A stretch of DNA of 64,000 nucleotides, taken from assembly GCF_008056315.1 (NCBI RefSeq), contig NZ_VRKQ01000018.1, positions 189,772 to 253,771 on the forward strand. Reading direction: 5' to 3'. The DNA is from Seonamhaeicola maritimus. Its GTDB lineage: Bacteria; Bacteroidota; Bacteroidia; Flavobacteriales; Flavobacteriaceae. A program made the translations under genes and the position numbers. A model generated the notes under the pieces. It had not been told where the DNA came from and did no database searches. It saw only the letters and a program-made list of their open reading frames with translations. Positions 51,061-60,510 of the stretch are shown piece by piece. How positions within the stretch are numbered: position 1 is the first letter of the stretch; each line of letters starts with the position of its first letter.

Positions 51061-53790
51061 ATGGAATTACTAGAAAATGTGAAAACACGGGTTTACAAAT
51101 TTGGTAATAAGGAGGCCGATGGTAACCGCGAAATGAAAAATCTCCTAGGTGGAAAGGGAGCTAATTTAGCTGAAATGAGTTCTATTGGAATTCCGGTTCC
51201 TCCAGGGTTTACAATTACTACTGAAGTTTGTACAGAATACAATCAATTAGGAGAAGAAGCAGCAATGGGCTTTATTAGAGATGAGGTGGAAAGTGCCATA
51301 GCTAATATTGAGAACATCATGGGAACTAAGTTTGGAGATAAGGAAAATCCATTACTTATTTCTGTACGTTCTGGTGCTAGAGTTTCTATGCCAGGGATGA
51401 TGGATACTGTATTAAATTTAGGTCTTAATGATGATGCCGTTTTAGGAATTGCAAAACAGACTAATAATGAGCGTTTTGCATGGGATTCGTACAGGCGTTT
51501 TATTCAGATGTATGGTGGTGTAGTTTTAGGAATGAAGCCAGAGTCTAAAGAGGATATTGATCCATTTGAAGAAATAATGGAAGCTCTTAAACATAAGAGA
51601 GATATTGAATTAGATACAGAGTTTACTATTCAAGATTTAAAAGATTTGGTTTATGACTTTAAAGAAGCTGTAAAGAAACGTACCGGTCATGATTTCCCAA
51701 CAGATCCTTGGGATCAGTTAACAGGAGCTATAATTGCTGTATTCAATAGTTGGAACGGTGATAGAGCTATATATTATAGAAATATGAATGGTTATCCTTC
51801 AGAATGGGGAACAGCTGTTAATGTTCAAGCCATGGTATATGGAAATATGGGATTAGATTCAGGAACTGGTGTTTGTTTTACAAGAGATGCAGCAACTGGA
51901 GAAAATATATTTAATGGAGAATATTTAATTGATGCACAAGGTGAAGACGTAGTGGCTGGTGTTAGAACACCACAGCAAATCACAAAAATAGGGTCTCAAC
52001 GTTGGGCAGAATTGGCTCAGGTAGAAGAAGAAGATAGAATTGCGAATTACCCTTCTTTAGAAGAGTTAATGCCAGAAATATATGAAGAGTTAAACGAGTA
52101 CCAAGAAAAACTTGAGTTACATTATCGTGATATGCAAGATATGGAGTTTACAATTCAACAAGGTAAACTTTGGATACTTCAAACACGTAATGGTAAACGT
52201 ACTGGTGCTGCCATGGTTAAAATAGCTATGGATTCATGTAAAGAAGGTTTAATTACTGAAGAAGAAGCATTACTTCAAATTGAACCAAATAAATTAGATG
52301 AATTATTGCACCCTGTTTTTGATCCAAAAGCATTAGCAAGTGCACAAGCAATAGCTCAAGGTTTACCAGCATCTCCAGGAGCAGCTACAGGTAAAATTGT
52401 GTTCTTCGCTGATGAAGCAGCTAGATACAAGAGTAGTATTTTAGTTAGAATTGAAACTTCTCCGGAAGATTTAGAAGGAATGAACATTGCAAGAGGTATT
52501 TTAACTGCCCGAGGCGGTATGACATCTCACGCAGCTGTTGTAGCCCGTGGTATGGGTAAATGTTGTGTGTCTGGTGCAGGTGCCTTAAAAATTGACTATA
52601 AATCACGAACATTAACTGTTGATGGTCATGAATATCATGAAGGTGATTGGATTTCTTTAAATGGTTCTACAGGTCATATTTTTGAAGGTAAAGTGCCTAC
52701 TATTGAGCCAGAATTAAGTGGTGAGTTTGCAGAAATCATGGATTTATCTGAGAAGTTCACTAAAATGCAAGTGAGAACTAATGCAGATTCTCCTAAAGAT
52801 GCACAAGTGGCTCGTAATTTTGGCGCTCAAGGTATTGGATTAACACGTACCGAGCATATGTTCTTTGAAGTTGATAGAATTAAGGCTATGCGTGAAATGA
52901 TTCTTGCTGATACTGTAAAAGGTAGAAAAGAGGCATTAAAAGAATTATTACCAATGCAGCGTTCTGATTTTGAAGGTATTTTTGAAGCAATGGCGGGATT
53001 ACCAGTTACAGTAAGGTTATTAGATCCACCTTTACATGAATTTGTGCCTCATCAATTAGAAACACAGAGAAGTTTAGCCGAAGATATGCACATTACTTTG
53101 TTAGAGGTTAAAAATAAGGTTGCTGAACTTGAAGAGTTTAACCCAATGTTAGGTCATAGAGGTTGTAGATTAGGAATTACTTATCCAGAAATTACCGAAA
53201 TGCAAGCCAGAGCTATTATTGAGGCTGCTTTAAACCTCAAAGAAAGAGGTATTGAGGCCAAACCTGAAATTATGGTTCCTTTAATTGGTACAATTGCCGA
53301 ATTTGAAAGTCAAGAAGCTATTATTAGAGCTACTGCTGATAAGGTGTTTGAGGAAAGAAATGATAAAGTAGAATATCTAGTTGGTACTATGATTGAAATT
53401 CCTCGTGCTGCATTAACTGCTGATTTAATAGCTAAAAAAGCTGATTTCTTCTCATTCGGAACCAATGATTTAACACAAATGGCATTTGGATATTCTCGTG
53501 ATGATGCTGGTAAGTTCTTACCTATATACATTGAAAAAGGAATATTAAAAGTAGATCCATTTGAAGTTTTAGACCAAGAAGGTGTTGGACAATTAGTTGA
53601 AATTGGAACAACCAAAGGGCGTTCAACCAAAAAAGACCTAAAAGTAGGTATATGCGGTGAACATGGTGGTGAACCAAGCTCTGTTGAGTTCTGTTATAAT
53701 ACAGGGATGAATTACGTAAGTTGTTCTCCTTATAGAGTTCCTATCGCCAGAGTTGCTGCGGCGCAAGCTGCTATTAAAGCAACCAGATAG
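51061..53790 (+). CDS. ppdK: Pyruvate, phosphate dikinase
   Basis: PPDK interconverts PEP + AMP + PPi and pyruvate + ATP + Pi. The 909-residue length fits. The nucleotide-binding half begins KNLLGGKGANLAEMSSIGIPVPPGF. The phospho-carrier histidine is H490 in GGMTSHAAVVARGMGK. The PEP barrel has GIGLTRTEHMFF and the terminal VGICGEHGGEPSSVEFC with the general-acid Cys. It sits alone between two terminators, behind its own FNR-type box. At low oxygen it could serve PEP-to-pyruvate ATP gain or refill PEP; direction is not readable from sequence. Confidence 0.95.
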   Translation: MELLENVKTRVYKFGNKEADGNREMKNLLGGKGANLAEMSSIGIPVPPGFTITTEVCTEYNQLGEEAAMGFIRDEVESAIANIENIMGTKFGDKENPLLISVRSGARVSMPGMMDTVLNLGLNDDAVLGIAKQTNNERFAWDSYRRFIQMYGGVVLGMKPESKEDIDPFEEIMEALKHKRDIELDTEFTIQDLKDLVYDFKEAVKKRTGHDFPTDPWDQLTGAIIAVFNSWNGDRAIYYRNMNGYPSEWGTAVNVQAMVYGNMGLDSGTGVCFTRDAATGENIFNGEYLIDAQGEDVVAGVRTPQQITKIGSQRWAELAQVEEEDRIANYPSLEELMPEIYEELNEYQEKLELHYRDMQDMEFTIQQGKLWILQTRNGKRTGAAMVKIAMDSCKEGLITEEEALLQIEPNKLDELLHPVFDPKALASAQAIAQGLPASPGAATGKIVFFADEAARYKSSILVRIETSPEDLEGMNIARGILTARGGMTSHAAVVARGMGKCCVSGAGALKIDYKSRTLTVDGHEYHEGDWISLNGSTGHIFEGKVPTIEPELSGEFAEIMDLSEKFTKMQVRTNADSPKDAQVARNFGAQGIGLTRTEHMFFEVDRIKAMREMILADTVKGRKEALKELLPMQRSDFEGIFEAMAGLPVTVRLLDPPLHEFVPHQLETQRSLAEDMHITLLEVKNKVAELEEFNPMLGHRGCRLGITYPEITEMQARAIIEAALNLKERGIEAKPEIMVPLIGTIAEFESQEAIIRATADKVFEERNDKVEYLVGTMIEIPRAALTADLIAKKADFFSFGTNDLTQMAFGYSRDDAGKFLPIYIEKGILKVDPFEVLDQEGVGQLVEIGTTKGRSTKKDLKVGICGEHGGEPSSVEFCYNTGMNYVSCSPYRVPIARVAAAQAAIKATR

Positions 53791-53816
53791 TGTTTTCCGT
53801 TTTTCTTTTTTTGATT

Positions 53817-53844
53817 GAAACCCCGAAGTTTACTTCGGGGTTTC
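53817..53844. terminator. Bidirectional terminator between ppdK and purL
   Basis: GAAACCCCGAAGT pairs with ACTTCGGGGTTTC across a 2-nt loop, between convergent genes. Confidence 0.9.
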
Positions 53845-53865
53845 TAATTTTATAAGGAAAGGTTT

Positions 53866-56800
53866 TTAGTGCTTTTCAACCCATTTACGTGCATTAACAA
53901 AAGCTTCTAACCAAGGAGAAACCTCGTCTTTACGTCCGTCAGGATAGTTAGCCCAATTCCATTGGAATATAGAGCGTTCTATATGTGGCATCGTTACTAA
54001 ATGGCGACCTGTTTTGTCGCTCATCATAGCCGTGTTAAAGTCAGAGCCGTTCGGATTATGAGGATAGCCTTCATAACCATATTTTGCAACAATATGATAC
54101 TTAACTTCGGCATACGGTAAATTAAATTTTCCTTCTCCGTGAGAAATCCAAACCCCTAAGTTAGCTCCTGCTAACGTTGATAGCATTACAGAATTATTCT
54201 CCTGTATTTTTACTGATGTAAAAGAGCTTTCGTGTTTATGTGAATCATTATGATGCATTTTTCCATGGATGTCATGCTCCGGAGTAATTTCTTCAAGCTC
54301 CATGAATAACTGACATCCGTTACAAATTCCAACAGATAGCGTGTCTTCTCTATCAAAGAAATTTTGAATGGCTTTATTTGCTTTTTCGTTGTATTTAATA
54401 GCACCTGCCCAACCTTTGGCTGAACCTAAAACGTCTGAATTACTAAACCCACCAACAGCTCCTAAAAACTGAATATCTTCTAAGGTTTCACGACCAGAAA
54501 TTAAATCGGTCATATGAACATCTTTCACATCAAAACCAGCTAAATACATAGCATTTGCCATTTCACGTTCTGAGTTACTTCCTTTTTCGCGTAGAATAGC
54601 GGCCTTTGGTCTTCGGTTTCCTTTTTCAGGTAATTTACCAGTAAAATGTTCTGGGAATGTATATTGTAAAGGTTGATTTTTATAATTATTGAATCTCTCT
54701 TCAGCTAAATTATTTGCTGTCTGTTTTTGGTCTAATAAGTATGATGTTTTGTACCAAACATCTCTTAAGCGAGAAACAGTCATGGTAAATACTTCAGCAT
54801 TATTAATTACACTTAAGTTGTCACTTTCAGTTACTTTTCCAATGTTAACAAAATCAATATTCGCATTAGACAATACGGTTTCAATGGAGGCATCCTTCGC
54901 TTGAATTACAATTCCAGCATTTTCAGCAAATAATATTTTTATAGTATCCTTTTCGTTTAAAGCAGATAAGTCTAATTCAGCTCCAACATTATTATCGGTA
55001 AAACATAATTCTAAAAGCGTAGTGATTAATCCTCCCGAAGCCACATCATGTCCAGCTACTATTTGCTCATTTCTGATTAAATTTTGAATGGTATTAAATA
55101 CGTTTTTAACGTACCCAGCATCTTTTACATTAGGAGCATCATTTCCTATTTTGTTTAAGACTTGTGCAAAAGAACTTCCGCCTAATTTAAAATCATCTTG
55201 CGATAGGTTGATGTAATAAACGGCTCCACCATTTTTGTTGAAAACGGGCTCAACAACTTTAGAAATATCGTTACAATTAGCTGCAGCTGATATAATTACC
55301 GTACCCGGAGAAATCACATCCTCACTAGGGTACTTTTGTTTCATTGAAAGCGAATCTTTCCCTGTAGGAACATTGATGCCCAAATCAATAGCAAATTCTG
55401 AAATGGCTTCAACCGCTTCATACAAACGTGCATCTTCACCTTCATTTTTACAAGGCCACATCCAGTTAGCAGATAGTGATACATTTTGCAATCCGTCTTT
55501 TAAAGGCGCCCAAACAATATTGGTTAAAGCTTCGGTGATTGAATTTCTACTTCCAGCAACAGGGTTAATCAATCCAGAAATAGGCGAATGCCCAATAGAA
55601 GTAGCAATACCTTCTTTTCCTTTATAATCCAACGCCATCACTCCAACGTTGTTTAATGGTAATTGTAGAGGACCAGCACATTGTTGTTTGGCCACTTTAC
55701 CACCAACGCAACGGTCTACTTTATTTGTTAACCAATCTTTACATGCCACCGCTTCAAGTTGTAAAACCTGGTCCAAGTATTTGTAAAAATCATCGGCATT
55801 ATAAGAAACATCAGCGTAGTTTCTTTCAACCGTATGATCCGTCATGATAGTTTTAGGCGAACTACCAAACATATCTTCCATGGCTAAATCCATAGGTTTA
55901 TTACCTTTAGTTTTAGATTGGAATGTAAATCTATCGTCACCAGTAACATCCCCAACAGTGTACATTGGCGAGCGCTCGCGGTCTGCTATTTTATGTAATG
56001 TTTCAATATGGTCTTCACCAATAACCAATCCCATACGTTCTTGAGATTCGTTACCAATAATTTCTTTGTCAGATAGGGTAGGGTCACCAACTGGTAAAGC
56101 ATCCAAATCTATTTTTCCACCCGTATCTTCAACTAATTCAGACAGACAGTTTAAGTGTCCGCCAGCACCATGGTCATGAATGGAAACAATAAAGTTTTCT
56201 TCACTTTCTACCATTCCACGAACCGCGTTTGCAGTACGTTTTTGCATTTCAGGGTTAGAACGCTGTACAGCGTTTAACTCAATACCAGAAGCAAATTCTC
56301 CTGTGTCGGCACTAGATACCGCAGCTCCACCCATACCTATGCGGTAATTTTCACCACCTAGAATTACAATTTTATCACCAGTTTTTGGTGTGTCCTTTAA
56401 AGCTTGGTCTGCTTTACCGTAGCCAATACCACCAGCTTGCATAATCACTTTATCAAACCCAAGTTTTCTGGCTTCCTCTTCATGTTCAAAAGTCAATACC
56501 GAACCACAAATAAGGGGTTGCCCAAATTTGTTTCCAAAGTCTGAAGCTCCGTTAGATGCTTTTATTAAAATATCCATAGGCGTTTGGTATAACCAATCGC
56601 GTTCTTCAACAACTTTTTCCCATGGACGGTTTTCTTCTAATCTAGAATAAGATGTCATATAAACCGCAGTTCCTGCTAAAGGAAGCGACCCTTTTCCACC
56701 TGCTAACCTATCTCTAATTTCACCACCAGAACCGGTTGCAGCACCATTAAAAGGCTCAACAGTTGTTGGGAAATTATGCGTTTCCGCTTTAAGTGAAATC

Positions 56801-57522
56801 ACAGATTCAAAATCTTCAGTAGTATAAAAATCAGGAATATCGGCACGTTTTGGCGCAAACTGTTCCACTTTTGGGCCTTTAATAAAAGCCACATTATCTT
56901 TATATGCCGAAACAATATCGTTAGGGTTTTGCTTCGAAGTTTCTTTGATCAACTTAAATAAAGAGGTTGGTTTTTCCTCACCGTCAATAACAAATGTACC
57001 GTTGAAAATTTTATGGCGACAGTGTTCACTATTAACCTGGGAAAATCCAAACACCTCAGAATCAGTCAAAGGACGATCAATTTTCTTCGCAACACCTTCC
57101 AAATACGCTACCTCTTCATCACTTAAAGACAAACCTTCCTGCGCATTATAAGCCGCAATATCTTCAATATCCAAAATAGGTTCCGGTTCAATATCAATGG
57201 TAAAAGATTCTTGATTCAGTCCATTAAATTTCTCAGAAATCATTGGGTCAAAATCCTTAAAATCTTCAGAAACCGCATCAAATTCCTCAATCCTAATAAT
57301 GTCTTGAATACCCATGTTTTGGGTAATCTCAACCGCATTGGTACTCCAAGGCGTAATCATGGCAGCACGCGGACCAACAAAAAAAGCATCTAATGATGCT
57401 TGTTCTATTTTAGGTTGGTTGCCAAATAACCACGTTAATTTTGAGATGGTCTCCGTTGATAATTCTTTTGTTGTTTGAACAGCAAAAACTTTGCTATTTG
57501 TGTTTCCAAAGAAGTGAATCAT
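53866..57522 (-). CDS. purL: Phosphoribosylformylglycinamidine synthase (large single-chain form)
   Basis: This enzyme makes FGAM from FGAR, glutamine and ATP in purine synthesis. The 1218-residue protein has the single-chain layout: an N-terminal PurS-like part (about 1-150), a linker with FSQVNSEHCRHKIFNG, duplicated ATP-binding halves (SLKAETHNFPTTVEPFNGAATG and HDHGAGGHLNCLSELVEDTGG), and a C-terminal class I glutaminase domain with GICNGCQLFMEL as Cys nucleophile and ISHGEGKF. It is somewhat shorter than the E. coli protein. An exact -7 element precedes it. Confidence 0.96.
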   Translation of the reverse strand: MIHFFGNTNSKVFAVQTTKELSTETISKLTWLFGNQPKIEQASLDAFFVGPRAAMITPWSTNAVEITQNMGIQDIIRIEEFDAVSEDFKDFDPMISEKFNGLNQESFTIDIEPEPILDIEDIAAYNAQEGLSLSDEEVAYLEGVAKKIDRPLTDSEVFGFSQVNSEHCRHKIFNGTFVIDGEEKPTSLFKLIKETSKQNPNDIVSAYKDNVAFIKGPKVEQFAPKRADIPDFYTTEDFESVISLKAETHNFPTTVEPFNGAATGSGGEIRDRLAGGKGSLPLAGTAVYMTSYSRLEENRPWEKVVEERDWLYQTPMDILIKASNGASDFGNKFGQPLICGSVLTFEHEEEARKLGFDKVIMQAGGIGYGKADQALKDTPKTGDKIVILGGENYRIGMGGAAVSSADTGEFASGIELNAVQRSNPEMQKRTANAVRGMVESEENFIVSIHDHGAGGHLNCLSELVEDTGGKIDLDALPVGDPTLSDKEIIGNESQERMGLVIGEDHIETLHKIADRERSPMYTVGDVTGDDRFTFQSKTKGNKPMDLAMEDMFGSSPKTIMTDHTVERNYADVSYNADDFYKYLDQVLQLEAVACKDWLTNKVDRCVGGKVAKQQCAGPLQLPLNNVGVMALDYKGKEGIATSIGHSPISGLINPVAGSRNSITEALTNIVWAPLKDGLQNVSLSANWMWPCKNEGEDARLYEAVEAISEFAIDLGINVPTGKDSLSMKQKYPSEDVISPGTVIISAAANCNDISKVVEPVFNKNGGAVYYINLSQDDFKLGGSSFAQVLNKIGNDAPNVKDAGYVKNVFNTIQNLIRNEQIVAGHDVASGGLITTLLELCFTDNNVGAELDLSALNEKDTIKILFAENAGIVIQAKDASIETVLSNANIDFVNIGKVTESDNLSVINNAEVFTMTVSRLRDVWYKTSYLLDQKQTANNLAEERFNNYKNQPLQYTFPEHFTGKLPEKGNRRPKAAILREKGSNSEREMANAMYLAGFDVKDVHMTDLISGRETLEDIQFLGAVGGFSNSDVLGSAKGWAGAIKYNEKANKAIQNFFDREDTLSVGICNGCQLFMELEEITPEHDIHGKMHHNDSHKHESSFTSVKIQENNSVMLSTLAGANLGVWISHGEGKFNLPYAEVKYHIVAKYGYEGYPHNPNGSDFNTAMMSDKTGRHLVTMPHIERSIFQWNWANYPDGRKDEVSPWLEAFVNARKWVEKH

Positions 57523-57555
57523 TATCTATTTATTTGTGTGTGTTTAAAGAAAGTG

Positions 57556-57563
57556 CAAAAATA
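57556..57563 (-). promoter_or_regulatory. -7 element of purL
   Basis: The minus strand reads TATTTTTG, an exact TAnnTTTG match, with a TTG 16 bp upstream (57580-57582) as a candidate -33 element. The ATG is 33 bp downstream. Confidence 0.55.
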
Positions 57564-57648
57564 CACATTTTTAACTATTCAAGATGGCTTTTTTTATCAA
57601 AGACAAGAGGCTTATTAACAGTATTTTTAACAAGAGTTTTAATTGTTT

Positions 57649-57730
57649 GGACGTTACCCATGGATATGGCTTTCAGCAGTCGCTCCCTCCTGTGTAGGGG
57701 AGCTTCAACAAATGCTTCAATCCCTAACGC
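57649..57730 (+). repeat. Dispersed intergenic repeat, copy C
   Basis: It begins GGACGTTACCC, contains GGCTTTCAGCAGTCGCTCCC and GGAGCTTCAACAA, and ends TTCAATCCCTAACGC. The ends form CGTTA/TAACG. It lies between two minus-strand genes and shares blocks with copies A and B. Confidence 0.7.
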
Positions 57731-57740
57731 TTAAGTTATA

Positions 57741-58598
57741 TTAGAAGTATTTGTTTAAAATAGTAACCACCGAGCCATAATAACTACTCCCAAATAAATT
57801 TAAATGCACCAGTAAATAATACAATTGGTAAATCTCTATACGCGCTGAGGTATTGGAGTAAGAAGGAAAATGAGAATGATAAGACTCATAAAAGGTGTTG
57901 CCAAAACCACCGAATAATTTTGTCATGGCAATATCAACTTCGTTATGTCCGTAATAAACTGCGGGGTCAATTAAATAAGGTTCACCCACTTTTGAAATTA
58001 AATAATTTCCACTCCATAAATCACCATGAAGTAATGACGGTTTTATGCCGTTAAACAATGATTCCAATTGACCTATAATGCGTTGCTCAGGCGGACTCTC
58101 AGAACCAGAAAGTAAGCCAATTTGTTTTGCTATTTCAAGTTGTGGCAATAAGCGCTCATACGTGTAAAACTCTACCCAAGTATTGTGCGTAGTATTGCTT
58201 TGTGGTAAACTACCAATATAATTGTCTTTGTCCAATCCAAAATTTTCCGAAGTACATTTGTGTAAAGCTGCCAATTGTTCACCTAAAATCTCATAATCTT
58301 CAGCGCTAGCCCGTTTAGATTCAATAAAATCCATCAGTAAGAAAGAAGCGTTTTCAAACTTGCCAAAAGCTATAATGTTTGGTGTTTTTATGGTGTTTGT
58401 TTTTGCAATCAGGTCCAAACCATAAGCTTCCGTTTTAAATATATTTAATGCGCTGACACTATTCATTTTTAAAAAATAAGCGCAGTTTGATGTGTCAGCT
58501 TTATAAGCCCGAGAAATATCTCCACCACCAATTGATGATACATTAATGATGGTATCCTCTAGAAGGTTTGAGAGATGCAATTTTAAACCCTTATTCAT
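57741..58598 (-). CDS. Fructosamine kinase-family protein
   Basis: The 285-residue protein has the protein-kinase-like (APH) fold. SSIGGGDISRAYKAD with a following YFLKMN lysine is at the N-terminus; the catalytic loop SLLHGDLWSGNYLI and metal loop YLIDPAVYYGHNEVDIAMTKLFGGF follow. Family members phosphorylate ketosamines on glycated proteins, starting their repair; some bacterial members act on ribulosamines or other sugars. It starts 9 bp after the DHFR-like gene stop. Confidence 0.88.
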   Translation of the reverse strand: MNKGLKLHLSNLLEDTIINVSSIGGGDISRAYKADTSNCAYFLKMNSVSALNIFKTEAYGLDLIAKTNTIKTPNIIAFGKFENASFLLMDFIESKRASAEDYEILGEQLAALHKCTSENFGLDKDNYIGSLPQSNTTHNTWVEFYTYERLLPQLEIAKQIGLLSGSESPPEQRIIGQLESLFNGIKPSLLHGDLWSGNYLISKVGEPYLIDPAVYYGHNEVDIAMTKLFGGFGNTFYESYHSHFPSYSNTSARIEIYQLYYLLVHLNLFGSSYYGSVVTILNKYF

Positions 58599-58607
58599 CT
58601 TGGTAAC

Positions 58608-59147
58608 CTATCTCTTTCGTTTATAACAACTCTGAACAATTTCATTATAAAACACTTCGGTTTTTACATGCTCAAACTCCAAAGATTTTGGTAACGCTTC
58701 AAACAACGAAATACCATCACCTAAAACTATAGGAATGGTTGTTAAGCGTAATTCATCAATTAAATCCTGCTTTAAAAAATTCTGAACCACCTTACCTCCA
58801 TCAATGTACAGTTTGTTAAATCCTTTTTTATGAATAGTTTCTAAAACTTCGTTTTCATCACCTTTTATTAAAGTTACCTTGTCTTCAATGTTTTTCGGTA
58901 CGGTTTTCAAAGACCTGCTTAAAACAAAGACCTGCTTTTTATAAGGCCACTCAATATCAAAACCTAAAACCGTTTTAAACGAGGTTCTTCCCATCACAAT
59001 GGCATCAATTTCATCCATAAGGTTATTATAACCCATGTCTAGTTGGTCTGGATTTGGAATCATGTCTAACCAATCCAATTCGCCATTTTTTCCTGCAATA
59101 TAGTTGTCAATGCTTTTTCCTACGAATACGATGTTTTTTGGTTTCAT
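58608..59147 (-). CDS. Dihydrofolate reductase-like (RibD C-terminal) protein
   Basis: This is a 179-residue protein of the DHFR/RibD reductase fold. MKPKNIVFVGKSIDNYIAGKNGELDWL is at the start, then AIVMGRTSFKTVLGF (NADPH loop), YIDGGKVVQNFL (GG motif) and IPIVLGDGISLFE at the end. It is an NADPH reductase of unknown substrate; short stand-alone members are common in this phylum and are not the main folate enzyme. It is probably co-transcribed with the fructosamine kinase-like gene. Confidence 0.85.
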   Translation of the reverse strand: MKPKNIVFVGKSIDNYIAGKNGELDWLDMIPNPDQLDMGYNNLMDEIDAIVMGRTSFKTVLGFDIEWPYKKQVFVLSRSLKTVPKNIEDKVTLIKGDENEVLETIHKKGFNKLYIDGGKVVQNFLKQDLIDELRLTTIPIVLGDGISLFEALPKSLEFEHVKTEVFYNEIVQSCYKRKR

Positions 59148-59198
59148 AAAACCAAGATAGGGAAGATGTAATTCTGAAACAAGTTAGGAATGACAAGT

Positions 59199-60413
59199 CT
59201 AAGCTTTACGTTCTAAAAGCGCCATATAAAATCCATCAAAACCAGACTCATGAGCCAAAACTTTTTTGTCTTTTACAAAAGTAAATTCTGTCCCTGCTTC
59301 AGTCTTTAAAAACGCCTGCACTTGATTTTGATTTTCAGAAGGCAATACAGAACAAGTAGCATAAACCAATTTACCACCAGGTTTTACCATTTTAGAATAT
59401 TTCTGTAAAACATCTTGTTGTACTCCTCTAATACGGTCTATAAACTCTGGTTCTAATTTCCATTTGGCATCTGGATTTCTACGTAATACACCTAGGCCAG
59501 AACAAGGGGCATCAATTAAAACACGATCTGCTTTATTGTATAATTTTTTTATCGGTTTGGTAGAATCAAGAACTTTTAAATCTACATTATGTACACCGTT
59601 ACGTCTGGCTCTAATTTTAAGTTTTTTAAGTTTACTTTCGTAAATATCCATGGCTACAATTTGCCCTTTATTCTGCATTAAAGAGGCAATATGTAATGTT
59701 TTTCCACCGGCACCAGCACAAGTATCTACTACTTTCATGCCTGGTTTTACATCAAGCATTTCAGCTACCATCTGAGACGAGGCATCTTGAACTTCAAAAA
59801 AGCCTTTTTTAAAAGCCTCGGTAACAAAAACATTAGCGCGTTCTGTTAGTTTTAAAGCGGAAGGGTAACCTTTAATGAATTCGGTTTCAATATTTTGGTC
59901 AAACAGTAAATTTTGTAACTTCTCTTTAGTTGTTTTAAGCGTATTGGTTCTTAAAATAACATCGGCTTGTTTATTCTGTGCTGCTAATTCTTTGGTCCAT
60001 TTAACTTCACCCAATTCTGCAACACCCATGTCGTCAATCCAATCTGGTATAGACTCTCTTAATACCCTGCTTTTGGAAAGCTCATCAAACTTACCTTTAA
60101 TCTTTCTTGTTGGTGTGCCTTCAAAATATTTCCAATCAGGTAATTTAATGCCTTTTAAAGTAGCCCAAACAGCAAACATACGCCACAAATTATCTCTATC
60201 AAAAGGTTCTTTAACTTCAGCAATTTCAGCATATAATCGTTTCCAACGTACAATGTCATAAGTGGTTTCGGCAACAAAACCACGGTCTCTACTTCCCCAG
60301 CGCTTGTCTCTTTTTAATAGCTTCTGAATAACCTTATCGGCATATTCATCTTCATTAAAAATAGAAGTTAAACCATCAATAACCGCAAAGCATAAATTTC
60401 TGTGTAATCGCAT
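59199..60413 (-). CDS. RsmB/NOP-family rRNA (cytosine-5) methyltransferase
   Basis: The protein has 404 residues from the ATG at 60413 (MRLHRNLCFAVIDGL); a longer frame starts with the TTG of the promoter and is rejected. A NusB-like helical N-domain (about 1-130) precedes the SAM-binding CAGAGGKTLHIASLM. The two catalytic Cys lie in IDAPCSGLGVLRRNPDAKW and YATCSVLPSENQ. It methylates cytosine in rRNA or tRNA; the target cannot be assigned. An exact -7 element lies 18 bp upstream of the ATG. Confidence 0.9.
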   Translation of the reverse strand: MRLHRNLCFAVIDGLTSIFNEDEYADKVIQKLLKRDKRWGSRDRGFVAETTYDIVRWKRLYAEIAEVKEPFDRDNLWRMFAVWATLKGIKLPDWKYFEGTPTRKIKGKFDELSKSRVLRESIPDWIDDMGVAELGEVKWTKELAAQNKQADVILRTNTLKTTKEKLQNLLFDQNIETEFIKGYPSALKLTERANVFVTEAFKKGFFEVQDASSQMVAEMLDVKPGMKVVDTCAGAGGKTLHIASLMQNKGQIVAMDIYESKLKKLKIRARRNGVHNVDLKVLDSTKPIKKLYNKADRVLIDAPCSGLGVLRRNPDAKWKLEPEFIDRIRGVQQDVLQKYSKMVKPGGKLVYATCSVLPSENQNQVQAFLKTEAGTEFTFVKDKKVLAHESGFDGFYMALLERKA

Positions 60414-60431
60414 CTTTATCAAATAAGATTG

Positions 60432-60439
60432 CAAAGGTA
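60432..60439 (-). promoter_or_regulatory. -7 element of the RsmB-like gene
   Basis: TACCTTTG on the minus strand is an exact TAnnTTTG match. Its terminal TTG is the false start of the longer reading frame. Confidence 0.55.
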
Positions 60440-60510
60440 ACTAATATTGATTTGTCTATACCTTTTAAACCTTTTGTTATTTGTTCAGTCTTAAAGAAAA
60501 AACTTGAAAT

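Noticed and set aside
55235-55627. 130-codon frame antisense to purL
   Set aside because: It is a shadow of a conserved enzyme domain.
59875-60261. 128-codon frame antisense to the RsmB-like gene
   Set aside because: It is a shadow inside the conserved methyltransferase gene.
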